DNA of 64,000 nucleotides. Source: Hippasteria phrygiana. Taxonomy: Eukaryota > Echinodermata > Asteroidea > Valvatida > Goniasteridae. The notes under the pieces are model-generated. The model was not told where the DNA came from. It ran no database searches and saw nothing but the letters and a program-made list of their open reading frames with translations. Position numbers and translations under genes: made by a program. Below are positions 40,165-53,133 of the stretch, one piece after another (position 1 is the stretch's first letter; the number at the start of each line of letters is the position of its first letter). The stretch spans positions 377,001 through 441,000 of the forward strand of contig JAZGUH010000379.1 of the NCBI GenBank assembly GCA_037893225.1. The letters run 5' to 3'.

Positions 40165-43100
40165 CGGTAGGATCACCCCTTGTAGGCCAATGGTATGATC
40201 CAAAGTAATATACTTATAATTAAAATATAAGGACAGAGAAATATGGCTACTTATAAAACGGTGTACTTTTTGACAATTATTTTTATGATTTTATGGTTTT
40301 TAATTGTGTCAAAATTGTGTTCTTGCTATTTGACTTTCTTTATTTGTGTTAGGGGGATATGTTTCGAACCATTATTTGGTTCAAACAGTATTTGGTTAAT
40401 TTAATTACATTTGTTTGTTCAAAATATGGATACGCGACTACTGATCATTCCTGCTTCTATGCGTTAAGTTAATTAGTTATACTTTATTTGAAACTGATTA
40501 TTGCCTTCCAGGATGGAATTACCCTATGATGGAGTCAGTATGTACTATCCTTGTGATGCACAAGTGCAATTCTACAAAATGTATTCAAATATTAGCACAC
40601 TGTCCCATTTGTAGGAAGGAAATAATGGCCGTTGTTTTTTGCCTACCTGTGGCAAAAGGCAGAGTTGGAGTCGAGTCCCTGCAAGTCCTTTCACAAGTCC
40701 TTTCCCAAGCCCAGTCAGATGTCCTTTCATAAAGTCGGTCACAAGTAACTGGATGAACAATGACAAAGGAATGCCTTTGTCAAAGCTCATTTGAATAGCT
40801 TGTGATTGGGATTAGGACTGGAGGGCTCCTGATGGACTTGCAGGGACTTGTGATGGACTCGACTACATCTCTAGCAAAAGGACCAAATGTATTGAAGACA
40901 TTATACTTCAGTCAAGTTTTGACTGAAGACGCTGCTAAGTTTTGAAACCCTGCTTTCTGTTGATAGATGAATGCACACTGCAGGCTTGTACAGACCTACA
41001 AGAAGATTGTGTTCTATGAAATAAACACAATTGGTGTGTACATGTACTGTATTACGTTCGAGGACAAGCGGAGAAAGAAAACACAAAAGAATCTTTCTTG
41101 TCCTCGAGAGACGGTCTTTTGTTAATATCGGTCCTCGAACGTATGACTACGTGCTTAGTCTATGGGGTTTGGCTATATTAAAGGAAGAATAGGAAACACA
41201 AAGCATTGTCCTCGTGAGTATAGGTAAGTACGACTGGGTGTACGTGCACTGTATATATCTCCGAGGACAAGAGAAGAAAGGAAACACAAAGAAACCTTTC
41301 AGTCCTCGAACGTAGAGTCTTTTGTTGAAATCGGTCCTCGAACGTAAGGATACGTGCTTAGTCTATGGGGGTTGGTTATATTAAAGGAACAATAGGAAAC
41401 ACAAAGCATTGTCCTCGGACGTATTGGGGAAGTACGACTGTGTGTGTGCGTGTGTGCGTGTGTGCGTGTGTGTGTTAGCGGTGCATACACTGTGTGGACC
41501 TGTGAATAAAAGATTTTGGCGTGAACAATAGATGAGAGACACTATGTGACCTGGGTCAGGTCCACATAGTGTTTCGCTCTCTCTGGAAAAGGGCTTCAGA
41601 GGCAAAATGGGGTTAGGGTTATCCGTGGGAGAATAACGATAATTACTTCAGGGGGCCACTATCAAAAATTGGGGTTGAAAACATTTTCTGGATGTGAGAA
41701 AAATGAGGATTTTGGCCGAGAATTCTTAACTACACGAATACAAAGGAATGTCCACACTGCGTATGTGAAACAGAGCTGTGTGTGTTTGTTTTTGCATTTA
41801 ATAGGGGACCTTCAACAATAGAGGACAATAGGGTCCCCGATTGAGAAAGGTCCCCGTTTGAAAATCGTGTACAAAACCAATGAGGGCCCATGCCAAAAAG
41901 TTAAAGTATGAACAATAGGACAATAGGAGGTCCCCGATTGCAGGCGTTTACACACTTGTGTGTGTGTGAGTTTGTATAGCTATTCAAACCGTGGACCTTT
42001 AACAAAGAGGACAATAGGGTCCACAATTGAGTAAAGGTCTACGATTGAAAATCGTGTACAAAACATATGGGAGGCCTTCCGAAAAAGTTAAAGTATAAAC
42101 AAAAGAGGAACAATGGGAGGTCCACGATTGCACCCGTTTACATGACTACGTGTGTGTGTGTGTACGCGTAATGTAGGGGTTGTGGGGTCCATTTTCGAGA
42201 GGACAACAATGGGTACAAAGGAAAAAAACCTACCCCACATCTTCTCCTTAGAAATTTTTGTACCCCACATGTATAACGCTATGGCTTTTGGGATTTCAAT
42301 GGGGACAAAGGAAGAACAAAAAAAAGGATTAAGGGTCGACATAGATGTACCCCATAACTATCCGTGTGTGAGCTTGCGTGTGTGTACGTGCACTGTATAT
42401 ATCTCCGAGGACAAGAGAAGAAAGGAAACACAAAGAAACCTTTCAGTCCTCGAACGTAGAGTCTTTTGTTGAAATCGGTCCTCGAACGTAAGGATACGTG
42501 CTTAGTCTATGGGGGTTGGTTATATTAAAGGAACAATAGGAAACACAAAGCATTGTCCTCGGACGTATTAGGGAAGTACGACTGTGTGTGCGTGTGCGTG
42601 TGTGTGTGTGGGGGGGGGGGGGGGGGTGATGTGGCTCTGTGACCAGATCATTTAACCTGCAAGTTTTGGAGGCATGCTCTACCAAATGATGATTTTATAT
42701 AAAAACTTCAATGAGGCCACACGTTATTATTGTCTGAAGTTTTGTATATTTTAATTTAGGTCTGTTTCACTTAGAAGTCATTTATTAAAATAACTCAGAA
42801 TTTCAAAAGTATTTAAAATCATGTTAACCTTAACTAAAAATGTTGCATTGGTGCATGAGGAGTTTCCTTGCCTCTCCGTGCATGTATGCATGTACCTGTA
42901 CTTGGGCTAATCTTGGTATTTGTCCATATGATCATGTGTACAGAATAAATATATTTAACAGATTTTCATGGGTACGTAGGATTATGTTCTTTTATCACTT
43001 AAGCCAGTTTGTATATTTTGTTTATTTGATTAATTGATTGATTGATAAATGGATAGATCAGTTGAGCGAGCAAACAATTGATCATGCAATCGAGTGAGAA

Positions 43101-46100
43101 ATTAATGAACTCATCAGCTCTATCTAAAGCTCCTAGAAATATGCACTCCAGAAGTGCGAGAGAAAATCTTGCACCTGCAGAAACTACCTGCCAGGATCTG
43201 GAAGCTAAAATCCTGATGAATCAGAAATGAGATGAAAATCATAACAATGTTTGCCACTGGCTCAGCCTGGAAACTATATACAGCAGTAGTTCTAAATATG
43301 ACAATTTAGAAAGGCAAGTACGTGTACTAAAAATATCCAGATGACGATTCAGAGTATATAGAACCTGCAAGAGTGATCCTTGTTGGTCTTTCATATATGC
43401 TCATGTAGTCAACTAGGTCTCATCTCGTCTGACAATAATAAACATAATTTGGACCTTATGTCATTTGATGAAATAAATGTCTGAACCAGTCAACTTTTTT
43501 CCGTCATTTTGTTCAGAGAAACTTTTATTGAGTGGTTTTTTCCCCCACAGATTTACATACATGTAAGTATAAATTGTCAAGCAGGTTTTATATATGTGTA
43601 TTTGTATATTTATAGGCTTTTGTCAGTTCAGTGCAAAAAAATACAAATATATCACACACTGCTACTTAATTCATATATTTAATATGCGCTTTTGCAAAAC
43701 GTGAAAAATGTTCAATAAAACAATCAAAAAAGGGAAAAAATGTAAGAGAAAAGAAAATGAATGAGTATATACCGCACAAGCTTTGATTAAAAAATATTTG
43801 CATTTTTAAGTGCATTTTATTAACTCTTTTGCATATCAGTACAAAAATACGTCCTTTGAAATGAGTGTAGATATATTGATTTTTTACACCGTACTGACAC
43901 TTAATATTGATTAACACAAATTGATAATCCATCCACATTTAAGTAACTTCAATATCAGACTGAATATCTTACATTAAAGCCTCACAAGCTTCAATCAATG
44001 GATTTTTTTCTTACATACATGCAAATAGTTCAACATTCTCTCTTCAATCAACTGCTGTCCTGAGCTAATATTTATATACAAGTATATATATTATATGAAG
44101 CATAACACTTAAAAAATAAGGTGCAATTGTGGCAAATCCTCTTATCCCACTGCAAATATCTTGTATGGTCAAATGAAATCATTTGGAATGCACAAAACAG
44201 TCCCTTATTTATACACCAAATGTTTGTAACATTGTTTGACTGGCTATATACATGAAGTAAATGACTAACATTCATTTCATCCCTCTGAAATATAATATTG
44301 TTTACATAAATAAAACAAGGAATAATTGTCAAAAATACCTTTTGGTAGAAGTCACACACTGAATTTATGTTGCTAATTTTAAATAAACTCCTAACCACTT
44401 TCCCATTAATTAAATCAGAGTCGAGGAGACAGAATCACTCCATGAGATATCAGATTCAGAAGTTTTTCAAGGAACAATATTGTTTAAACATCTTCCCATT
44501 TTTTTTCTTCACAATTCCACATTTTAAGATCTCCACATACCTGTAAGGTTATATAAACAGAACAATTACTGTAGAAGTTGTCTCAATAACAGTTTAACAC
44601 AAACTTTTGTACACTCTAGCTCTCCTCACAACTTCTCCTTCAGGAGGTTCTCTCCGTATATGTTGTATTTACACTTGATGCTCTCAATGGTTACTCTGTG
44701 TAAGCCTTACAAAAGCACATATACACAGGCTGGAAGGCCAAGAGAAAATGCACACACAGACAATCAGGATATTTCAAATACTGTAACTGTACACAGAAGA
44801 ATTACATCTATTGCAGATTCCACTCCAAAAATAAAACGTGTTTCTTGCTTTAAAAAAAGATGAACCTGTACAATCATACTTTGCTTAGAGTCGTACAAGT
44901 AACTTTCGCTGAATTTTAAAGGACCACAATATGGCATTAACAATGGTTTTTAATTTCACCACCCACGAGAAACCTCGACCATAAATGGTAACAACCTTAA
45001 TAAATAAATAAATGAATGTAATTGGTCAGCCATCATAATATTTATAGAAGTGTTCCCACATTTTTATGATTTTAATTTTTTTAATTTATTTTTTGTTTTA
45101 GTTTTTTATACAAATAGTATTTGAGGCACTTTGATTCGTACATTTTAAGCGCTGTTGATTTAGCCCTTGTTTACAACATGATGCTTTTTAATGAGTTACA
45201 TATCTGAATATTCTCCAAGTACTGATTTGTTTCTAACTGAAATTGATAGGAATGTGCTACTCTGAATACATGTGAAATATACCGTTTTGTGACAAGAATT
45301 GTTGCAAGACTGAGTATTTTTCTTTAACTCTTGTGTTTAGTGGATTTACCCTTTTTCTCAGTAATCCACAACATTCCAACCACCATAAAAAAAATGTAAA
45401 TTTATATCAATCACCCAAGACGTGTGGATTCTTCAGTTTCTTCTATTTAACATCAACAACCCAGGTACAAACAAACAGTAACATTTACAATTAACTCTAA
45501 GTGACCCCTACAAATATGTTATAGTTGATCCTTCAGACCAGGATTCATTCACATGTTCAGCGTTTCTGTTCTTGTCAGGCTATTAACAAACATGTACATG
45601 TAGTTTATATTTAGATAGATCTGTACAATAGCTCATATAACATTCCTTATCATATATTAACTTTTGTCCTATATAAATACAGCTTTGCATATTATTTACA
45701 TATTTACATAAACACAGATTATATCCAAAAGTTCAATGAGAGAAAAACACTGTTCTGAACAAACCACTGTTATAAAGGAAATTGAAATGTATTTCACTTT
45801 CTGAAATTGATAAAATTCACCACAGTTACACATACATTGTGCAGGTGTATTCATACATGTTCACTGATATCCAACATATTTGCAAACAATGTGCAAATAT
45901 TGTGTGCAGTACTCCAACAGTTTTGCTTTCTGCGAGTCCTGTGCCCTTTCTGATGAGTACAAAGAATGAATAAGATTTTCATCTAATTTGGCCTTAAATC
46001 CCAACCTGACTGATGAAATGCTCAAGACTACGACTTGTGGGGTGGTCTTTATAGATACGTTACTTTTCTACAACTCTGAAGTAAAGCAGTAATACAGGGC

Positions 46101-46599
46101 ATGCCACTGTTTCAAGTTATTTGTGTTAAAAGTACATATATTAGCTTTGCACCAATTCAGTATCTGTGATCACCTCTTAATTTGTGAAGCTTCACAAGCA
46201 CTGTGTGCCGTGATTGGATAATGAAAAAACTCAATCAAATCAATTTCCCTATGGATAAATCTCACAAACATGTGGATGTACAAGTGCAATGCAGTCATGG
46301 TGCAGTGTGAGTACGATACAATGCTTCTGTGTATCACATGCATGCATAGTGGGGCTGCGTTGAAGACGACTGCTTTCTACAAAAAGATGCTGTTATACAA
46401 CTACATGTAGAATTAATGTTAAAGGCCATATTGTAGATTCCGATTTGGTTTAGTTTTTTGTTCAAGTCACTGGACAATAAACAAACCAGACCCTAAAAAA
46501 GTAGACAAGTGAAAGTGTGAAATTTTAGACTCAATAACAAGCTTATTTTAAGGAAAAATCAGTGGACCAAGAAACGCCTCAAGCCTTGCTCCTCCTCTT
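40165..46599. other. ENTPD / CREBRF convergent 3' region
   Basis: No coding exon recognised. The left part should contain the ENTPD 3' UTR; 41.0-42.6 kb is a repeat cluster; the AT-rich 43.4-46.6 kb probably includes a long CREBRF 3' UTR, but its end cannot be fixed because many AATAAA-type motifs occur on the minus strand. Confidence 0.5.
41040..42630. repeat. Complex repeat cluster built on GTCCTCGAACGTA and GT-rich tracts
   Basis: Unit A occurs about three times (41045-41225, 41249-41448, 42387-42588). The last two are almost identical over about 200 bases, including GAGGACAAGAGAAGAAAGGA, CAGTCCTCGAACGTAGAGTC and TCGGTCCTCGAACGTAAGGA. Unit B occurs twice (about 41803-41972 and 41988-42165), sharing GGACAATAGGGTCC, GAAAATCGTGTACAAAAC and AGGTCC(C/A)CGATTGCA. 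GT microsatellites punctuate both units and a G run ends the cluster. No open frame fits a protein. Confidence 0.85.
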
Positions 46600-46709
46600 T
46601 CAGTCGTAGTTCGTCAGGAAGCTTAGACCTCCAGTCAGCTTACTACCATTGGCCGTCTTCTCCAAGACGCTACTCACAAACTCTTGGGTGTGGTTGGCAA
46701 CCATTTGAC
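46600..46709 (-). CDS. CREBRF: CREBRF last coding exon
   Basis: Encodes [36 protein letters not shown] and TGA. Matches the human C-terminus TSEFVNQVLEKTAEGNPTGG. Confidence 0.96.
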
Positions 46710-49700
46710 CTGTATAGACAAGCAGATTTTCATCACTGCAAGTTGAAACTCTTTTATAATCTACTCCGATTTCTTTCAACTTGTTTCCATTTTTGTCTCG
46801 TGCACGTAGAAGGAAAAATATGTATCTCTGTGGATGCATTATTAGTATCAGATATTAGCAGAGTAAAGATTCTTTATGCAATTTAGCCCTGTACAAACAC
46901 AATTTCCCTAAACAATAGCTTTTGTGTTCCCACAAAAAGAGATGAAATGCAACTCAAACATGTGAGCTCTCACATTATATCAATCATTTTGGTTTTAAAT
47001 TTGACATTGCTAAACAAAATGCTTGGAAAGTCTCGATCGCAGACAGCATCCCAAGCAGTGTACTTAATAATTTCAAGAATGAACACGTTGGTCTTGCTGG
47101 AAACGTCGTCACAATTTTGGCTCTGGCCCAAAGCACTTTGTTGCATGTAGTTCATCTTTTCTTAAATTTGAATTATTTTGCCATTCTTCATTTTAAAGAT
47201 TTGCAACCCAAATCTTGTTCACATAATTTTGAAGATGTTTTTGAGACATCGTGACAAATTTGGCATAGGGCCAATGAACTATACGTACTCTTCTATCATC
47301 ACTCGAATTAAACTTCTTGGGTCATACATTACATGTGTATGCATGTTGAAGGTTTGCTGTGCAAATCTTTTCAATACAGTTTTTTGGAAAGGTCTTTTTT
47401 TTCCTGGAAGAAGTCCGTTTGCTTTACCGTTATAGTAGAATTTTGCTAGAATGAATACCACTATGACGAACATCATCTTTGGCTCCAAAATTATTGTATT
47501 CAATACACTAAATTATTCACTATATTAAACGTCTACTGTACCGAACATTTTTAGTGGATCTCATGTTCTACTAATTAGCAAGTGTGCACAAGTGGAACAA
47601 AGAAAACTGTGTAGTGTCTGCATCCAACAAACATTACAGTTTGAACAAAAATATAATTGCCAAAAGCCTTACCAAGCATATTTTTGATGAGGGCGTTGAG
47701 TTTGTCGGAGAGACATGGTGATTCTTTGGGTTGTTGGTCTAGGTGTATGAGTAGCTCTCTTCTAATGGCCGTTATCACCTGCATTAAGCAATCTGTCATC
47801 AAGCAAGCAGAACCATACAGAGAGCATTCAATATTTCTACCCACTTCTCTACATGATATATTTACACTTTCCTGATAATAAGCACCTGTTATCTCACTTC
47901 AAGGGCTGTGACTTTTTATCATCAGTTTGTACTTACTGTTTCCTTTCATTTTAAAAACATAGGTTATCGGTGTTGCAAAATATTAAAGATGCTTTGTCAG
48001 AGCTTTTTGGGCGTGGCACCCAAAAAAATATATATTTGAAACTGAATTGCTAATTGGTTAGCAATAGATAAGTCATAAGCTTTGCATTGAGACATTCCAT
48101 AAAAAAATTGATTGAAGATAAGTAACACAGCTAATTAGTTTCAATTTTTACAACAGGAGCGGGACGCTCCTCTCACATGACCAGGAAATCATCGCATGTA
48201 AAGTTTAGACCAAATAGACTTCAGTGTAGTAAGTATTCTATCATTTAAAGAATAGTCTTCCTCCATTACTCATTTGAAGGATCCATTAAATTGAAATTTT
48301 CAGGCAGAACATGGACACTGCAGTTTTAAATATATTTCACCAGAAACATTTACATGTGATTTGGGAGGCATTTTAATTTATCTGCATGCTGACTAATTAA
48401 GTAGTCAACAAGCCTCAGCACAAAAGATATTGAACATCATGCTATATATGATGGTCACCAGTAATTATACATGTAAATCAAGCAATTTATACTAATGATG
48501 ATAAACTAGTTTTCAGAAATGTTTTGCAAAACTAACCATGCTCTTTCTGCAAGCCAAACAGTTTGACTTTGTTGGCTTCATGTTGCGCTTTCTTCTTGAG
48601 CCGACAGGCTCTGTGACAAATGGAAAACAAAAAAGGGATTGATGAATGATTAGCTGGGCTGTAAAACAAGTAGGATTCCGAGTCTGGGTACAGGCCGGGA
48701 GAGGTGAATACAAGAAAACACAACCGTGAACCTAAAACCAATCTCCCAATACAATTTGCATATCGTGATAGAACTGCGTGAAGGTGACTTGTGAAATATT
48801 ATATGTCCAGTCACAACTGTAATTCCATGCAGAATGCATAAAATCTGACAACAAAAATTATCACACAAAACTCCAAACAATTACTCACAAGACATGTAGC
48901 TACATGTCAATTAGCCTTTTAGAGGTATGGCGGACACAATAGGAGGGCGCTATTTGATTTGGGTAAAACCTGTGTATTTATACCCAAATCAAATAGCGCT
49001 CCTATTGTGTCCGCCATACCTCTAAAAGGCTAATGACTAATGGACCAATAGTGTAAACAGCTAGATGGACACATACCACTGTTTTCTTGCTCAAGAGCCA
49101 ATCAATTTTTCCCCAACTACAGAAGGGAGAGTCCTATTTCAATTGATGCCACACCGTGCCATTTTTCAACACCCTCCCCCTTGCCTGATACAACAACAAC
49201 CAACAAGGATTCACACCTTGATGCCAGCTTGTTTTTCTCCTTCCTGGATCTATTCCGTGCATTGATGGGTAGTGCACTGACTGGGGTCATACCACTGATG
49301 ATCTTGTTGAGTTTATGCAGCTCGTTGCCGATGAGCAAGAGTCTCTTGGGGTTAGGAGTCAGGTCATCGTACTCACTGCGACGAGACTTGACCTTTTGAG
49401 GAAACAGGTCCTGGCTGGAAGTGGTGGCCACACCTGTTGTGTGAGGAAAGACAACAGTGGTGACATGATTTTGTAATCTATTAATGTTAAATTTAAAAAT
49501 TCATTCACAGATAGACCTTCGTCATCAAACACTCCATAATAATCCTGAAGGAGATTTATATCTGGCGATTTGGCATATTAAACAAATATGAATTTCATAA
49601 TGAAATCAAGTTTGAAATTTAATTTCAATTGCCAATTTTACGTCATATTCCACTTAGAATAAATAAAACCTTTGTTTCTGTTGAGAAGATTTTTCATTAT

Positions 49701-52292
49701 ACCTGATATAATTATTTTCAAAGTGAACAAAGAAACTGGCAGGAGCGGGATTTGAACCTCGACCTCCGGGTTACCGTACCGGCACTCTACCAACTGACCT
49801 ATATATCTTGCTCTATGTTGGCGGTCTCCCAAATTGTCAGTATCTTATTTTAGATATCCACTACTGCCTGAAGTTGCCACTGGATTTTGTTTTTCCTTTC
49901 AAAACTTGAAATCAAAATTTAGCATGGGAGGGAAGTAATGCATGACCCATGCAATGCAGGACATGCTAGAGACGGATCATCAACTTGCATCCCACCTAGG
50001 GAGTTTGTAGTGTAAAACTACCTTTCTTCTTTGTTTACTAAAGAAACAATACCTATAATGAAGTTGAAATTGTTTCCATGGGTCCTAACATTTGTGAGCA
50101 AATGAATTACCATGATCCTCGGACATTTCACTGCATGCATCATCATCCTCCTCCTCCACATCACTAAGCCCCTCCTCTTCCTCCTCGATGATGTCATCAT
50201 TGTCTTCGTCATCTTGATCTTCATGTTCACTGCCCAGTCCTTCATCATGGGAGTCATAGCCATCTGCAGCCCCACTGGTGAATGCTCTTGAGGTATCAAG
50301 CTCCTAAAAATAGATAAATGATAGAGGTCGTATTTGGGATGATGGCTTACTGGCTGTTGAATCGCATACTAGCCAAAATTTGAAAGTGAATTAAAACCAA
50401 AATAAAACCTGCTTTTGATCACAGTAATGTGATCAATGAGTGAAGGAAGTAACACATAAACTCCACAGGAAATGACCAAGATGGAAATGTATACACTTTA
50501 TAAATGGCCTTGAAATTGAAACTAAATGAACTTTTGGTTCCTTATAGCTTTGTGTACATGTACAAAATGTATATATTTCTCTCTCTAGAAACAAATTTTA
50601 CAAAATAGTGCACAGCTTAGTAAGGGAAATCTGAGGTTATAACTTCATTTATGGTGATGTTGATTCAGCTACATGTAGCTACAAATTTTAAAGAGGAAGT
50701 TCAGGGGTGAAAGAAGTCTGCGTCATTTTTCATTTTTTATATAGATTGCGTATTGTAAAATCAAACAGCAAATTATTTCTTCCATGAAATACCACAAAAA
50801 GTGACTTTTGAGAGCTATTTTTTATCAAGTCCCCTCTAGCGCAGCACAGCCTACTGGTGCCATTCATCTAACGAATCGACGTCATAGGATAAACCTCCCT
50901 TTTGTGCCTAGTGCTAGACACAAAGGGGAGTTCGTCCTATGATGTCAAATTGTTTGCTGCCTGCAGCGAGGACTTTTAGACAAATGGCACCAGCGGGCTA
51001 GAGGGGACTTGATAAAAATAGCACTCAAAAGTCATTTTTTTGTTTGATTTTACAATACGCAATCTACATAAAAATGAACAATGACGCAGACTTCTTTCCC
51101 CACTGAACTTCCTCTTTAAGAAACCAGGCCATTGCCTCAGTCAACAACTGACCCGAATCCAGGAGGTCTGGGCCGGGGATTTTGCAGGTTTAAAGATAGT
51201 AGAGTCCAGCCATTATTATTTTACATGCGGCTTGATTCCCCTTCTTTAAGTACAAACAATTTGCCATCATTTTTTTACCTACAATTTAAATGCAGGGGTG
51301 TCAAAAATTGCTGTAAATTGAAAAGCTAGGGTGCTGTATTTTGCCAACCTCAGGAAGGTACACAGCAATCATACCTTGATAGCAAGCCTTTTCCCTTCAG
51401 ATAAAGCACTGGTTCTGCACAGCACCTCAGTCCTGCCAGATGAGAGTGTTTCAACCTCATCCTCATGGATATAAGACTGTAACTCGTTCCACTTCTTCTT
51501 ACCGTTACCCCTTTTCACATCAGATATTCCGGGATCAAACCCTTTGCGACTGACGACCTTTCTGGCTAGCTTGGTAGGATGCTGGTAATAGCGCGAGCCC
51601 AGTGGTGTGGTCTTTATGGTGAGTCTCTCTGTGCTTTTGGTTACCTTCTCTCTTGTGCCCCGTGCTCCAAGCTTTGTGGACAGTGGGGCTAAATGCATTT
51701 TGATGGACGGGCAATCGAGTGAGATCAAAGGTTCTCGGTTAATCGAGGCTCCCTCTGACCCCCTTGGGGTATCCGATGAAGCATCTGCAGTAGGGCCAGC
51801 CACACTGCACTGTGCCTTCACAGGGATACCACTCACACTGTTGTGCGACTTTACTTTGGGCGTCACTGATGTGATGCAAGCATTATGAGAACTCAGCATG
51901 GCATCAAAACTCTGGGAATCATCATTGTTGAGCTCTGCTAGCGTTGGTGTGTAGCTCAGGTCATCCTCTGGATGTTGTAAGGGACTTGAGATATCATCAA
52001 ATCCAGAGAAGTCCCACATTGAAGCCTTGCCGCTATCTCCAAAAGGCGTCTCCAGCAACGACCCCTCACTCCAGAAGCTAGTGTTGAGCTCACCCCCTAG
52101 ACCACTGATCTCCATCTGCTGGGGAAACTCAAAAATATTCTCTGCCCCTTTCACCCTGTCTGGTGCTTCATCATGCTCGTACATGAATGTGGACTGTGGG
52201 CTGGTGGTGTAGCTTGACAAATCTGGTGAGTACAGGGCACGATCATCAGAATAGGAGCCAGTGTTTGTGAGATTGCTGAATGCCAGATCCAT
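46600..52292 (-). CDS. CREBRF: CREBRF, CREB3 regulatory factor (6 coding exons)
   Basis: Nuclear bZIP-like regulator (Luman/CREB3 recruitment factor; Drosophila REPTOR is the related TORC1-responsive factor) that represses CREB3 and controls stress and starvation responses. Exons in transcript order: 52292-51375, 50303-50111, 49433-49217, 48610-48537, 47792-47673, 46709-46600. They give 1632 bases and 543 residues, against 639 in human (from memory). Seen: N-terminal SSPLQHPED and [15 protein letters not shown] (human KTPTLAQLNSEDSQS); an acidic tract (about 325-368); [18 protein letters not shown]; the basic region [20 protein letters not shown] (N..ASRACR) with a following zipper; and C-terminal [19 protein letters not shown]. 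Identity is secure. It converges with ENTPD. Confidence 0.96.
47673..47792 (-). CDS. CREBRF: CREBRF exon: zipper-like helix
   Basis: Encodes [20 protein letters not shown] and [15 protein letters not shown]. Acceptor TTGATGACAG; a competing acceptor at CTTAATGCAG would lead to a stop within a few codons and is rejected. Donor GCTTG|gtaagg. Confidence 0.93.
48537..48610 (-). CDS. CREBRF: CREBRF exon: basic region to zipper
   Basis: Encodes [18 protein letters not shown] and FGLQKEH, the DNA-binding basic region end and first zipper turn. Acceptor TTGTCACAG, donor GCATG|gttagt, phase 1. Confidence 0.96.
48910..49033. mobile_element. Fold-back MITE family A, copy 2 (complete)
   Basis: ATTAGCCTTTTAGAGGTATG and its exact complement at the right; the two arms pair almost perfectly to a small centre (GGTAAAACCTGTGTATTTATACC). 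124 bp, in a CREBRF intron, only 183 bases below the bZIP core exon. Confidence 0.95.
49217..49433 (-). CDS. CREBRF: CREBRF exon: conserved core and start of basic region
   Basis: Encodes [38 protein letters not shown] and [13 protein letters not shown], almost identical to human. Donor CATCAAG|gtgtga, phase 2. The strongest evidence for the gene's identity. Confidence 0.98.
49717..49846 (-). mobile_element. tRNA-derived SINE, copy 3
   Basis: Same unit as 28581-28706 (TTCAAAGTGAACAAAGAAAC, GGAGCGGGATTTGAACCT, TATGTTGGCGGTCTCCCAA), in a CREBRF intron. The tRNA part is more decayed. Confidence 0.82.
50111..50303 (-). CDS. CREBRF: CREBRF exon: acidic tract
   Basis: Encodes [37 protein letters not shown] and further E/D runs. 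The motif DEGLGSEHE corresponds to human DEGFGSEHE. Acceptor ATTTTTAG, donor CATG|gtaatt, phase 1. Confidence 0.93.
50692..51115. mobile_element. TTAA-flanked 424-bp fold-back element P4
   Basis: TTAA at 50688-50691 and 51116-51119. Ends AGAGGAAGTTCAG and CTGAACTTCCTCT are inverted. Much of the interior also pairs (AGTCTGCGTCATT, ATTGCGTATTGTAAAATCAA, TCAAGTCCCCTCTAG, CCTATGA), so the whole unit can fold back. In a CREBRF intron. Confidence 0.88.
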
Positions 52293-52304
52293 GGTAGTGA
52301 TAAA
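51375..52304 (-). CDS. CREBRF: CREBRF exon with start codon, N-terminal region
   Basis: ATG at 52292-52290 begins [12 protein letters not shown]; the acceptor AATCCCATAG just upstream (exon edge about 52304) shows that earlier 5' UTR exons exist. 306 codons, phase 0, donor ATCAAG|gtatga. Conserved patch: [20 protein letters not shown]. Confidence 0.92.
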
Positions 52305-53133
52305 CTATGGGATTAAGAAGCTGATATTATCAACCAAACACGAAAATGTCACAACCACCAGTGGTGTGAACCAAAACCAACATCACACTCAGCATCATTC
52401 ATTCATAATGAAACAAATCCTTGAAAAAATCAACTTCTAAAATTTAAAACTAACGAGATAACTGCCCGCGGTTAAATTTAATCTACAAGTCTAAGGTAGA
52501 ACTGAAGAAACACAACCCGTAGACATTTGTCTTGGATGTTTTAAATTGCCACGGCAACAATCATGAAACCATGGCAACACGGCAGGGGTCTGATGGCCAC
52601 TGGGACTGGTCTGTGTTTCTTTCTACTCTTCTACTTGAGTGAACTTCTGGAGATATTTTGGATGGAGATGATAGCATCTGACATAGATGGTTGTCCGCAC
52701 ACACCATTCCATGTCAAAGACCGCTCTACACGTCTTGCCTCCAACACAATTATGGGTCTGTAGAGCATCCAAGCAAGAGCAAATAAATAAAGGAAAACTT
52801 TTGAAAAGTGAAATAGAAGCTTCAGAAAGTCAGAGCTTGAAAACCCAACCAGGTAAAATTGATGGCATTACAATTCTGACATCATGATGTAAATATACAT
52901 TTATGCTTAAAACCATGGCAACACAGCATTACTGTAACAATGGCTACTGGGTCATTCCATGTTTCTATGAAAAGGGAAGCTTGGCACTGTCTCCAGACCC
53001 GTATTAAAATTATGCAAAGCAAATTAATGCCCCCATTGAAGCCTTTTCTCAAATTTGGAAGGAAAAAAAACAAAGCGCCTCTCAACTATTTAAAAACAAG
53101 AAATGCAGTTGCAAATGTGACACCATTTAAACA

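Noticed and set aside
47780..47784. Alternative CREBRF acceptor CTTAATGCAG
   Set aside because: In the phase left by the previous exon it gives an immediate stop and loses the DCLMQV segment that aligns with human DNLLFV.
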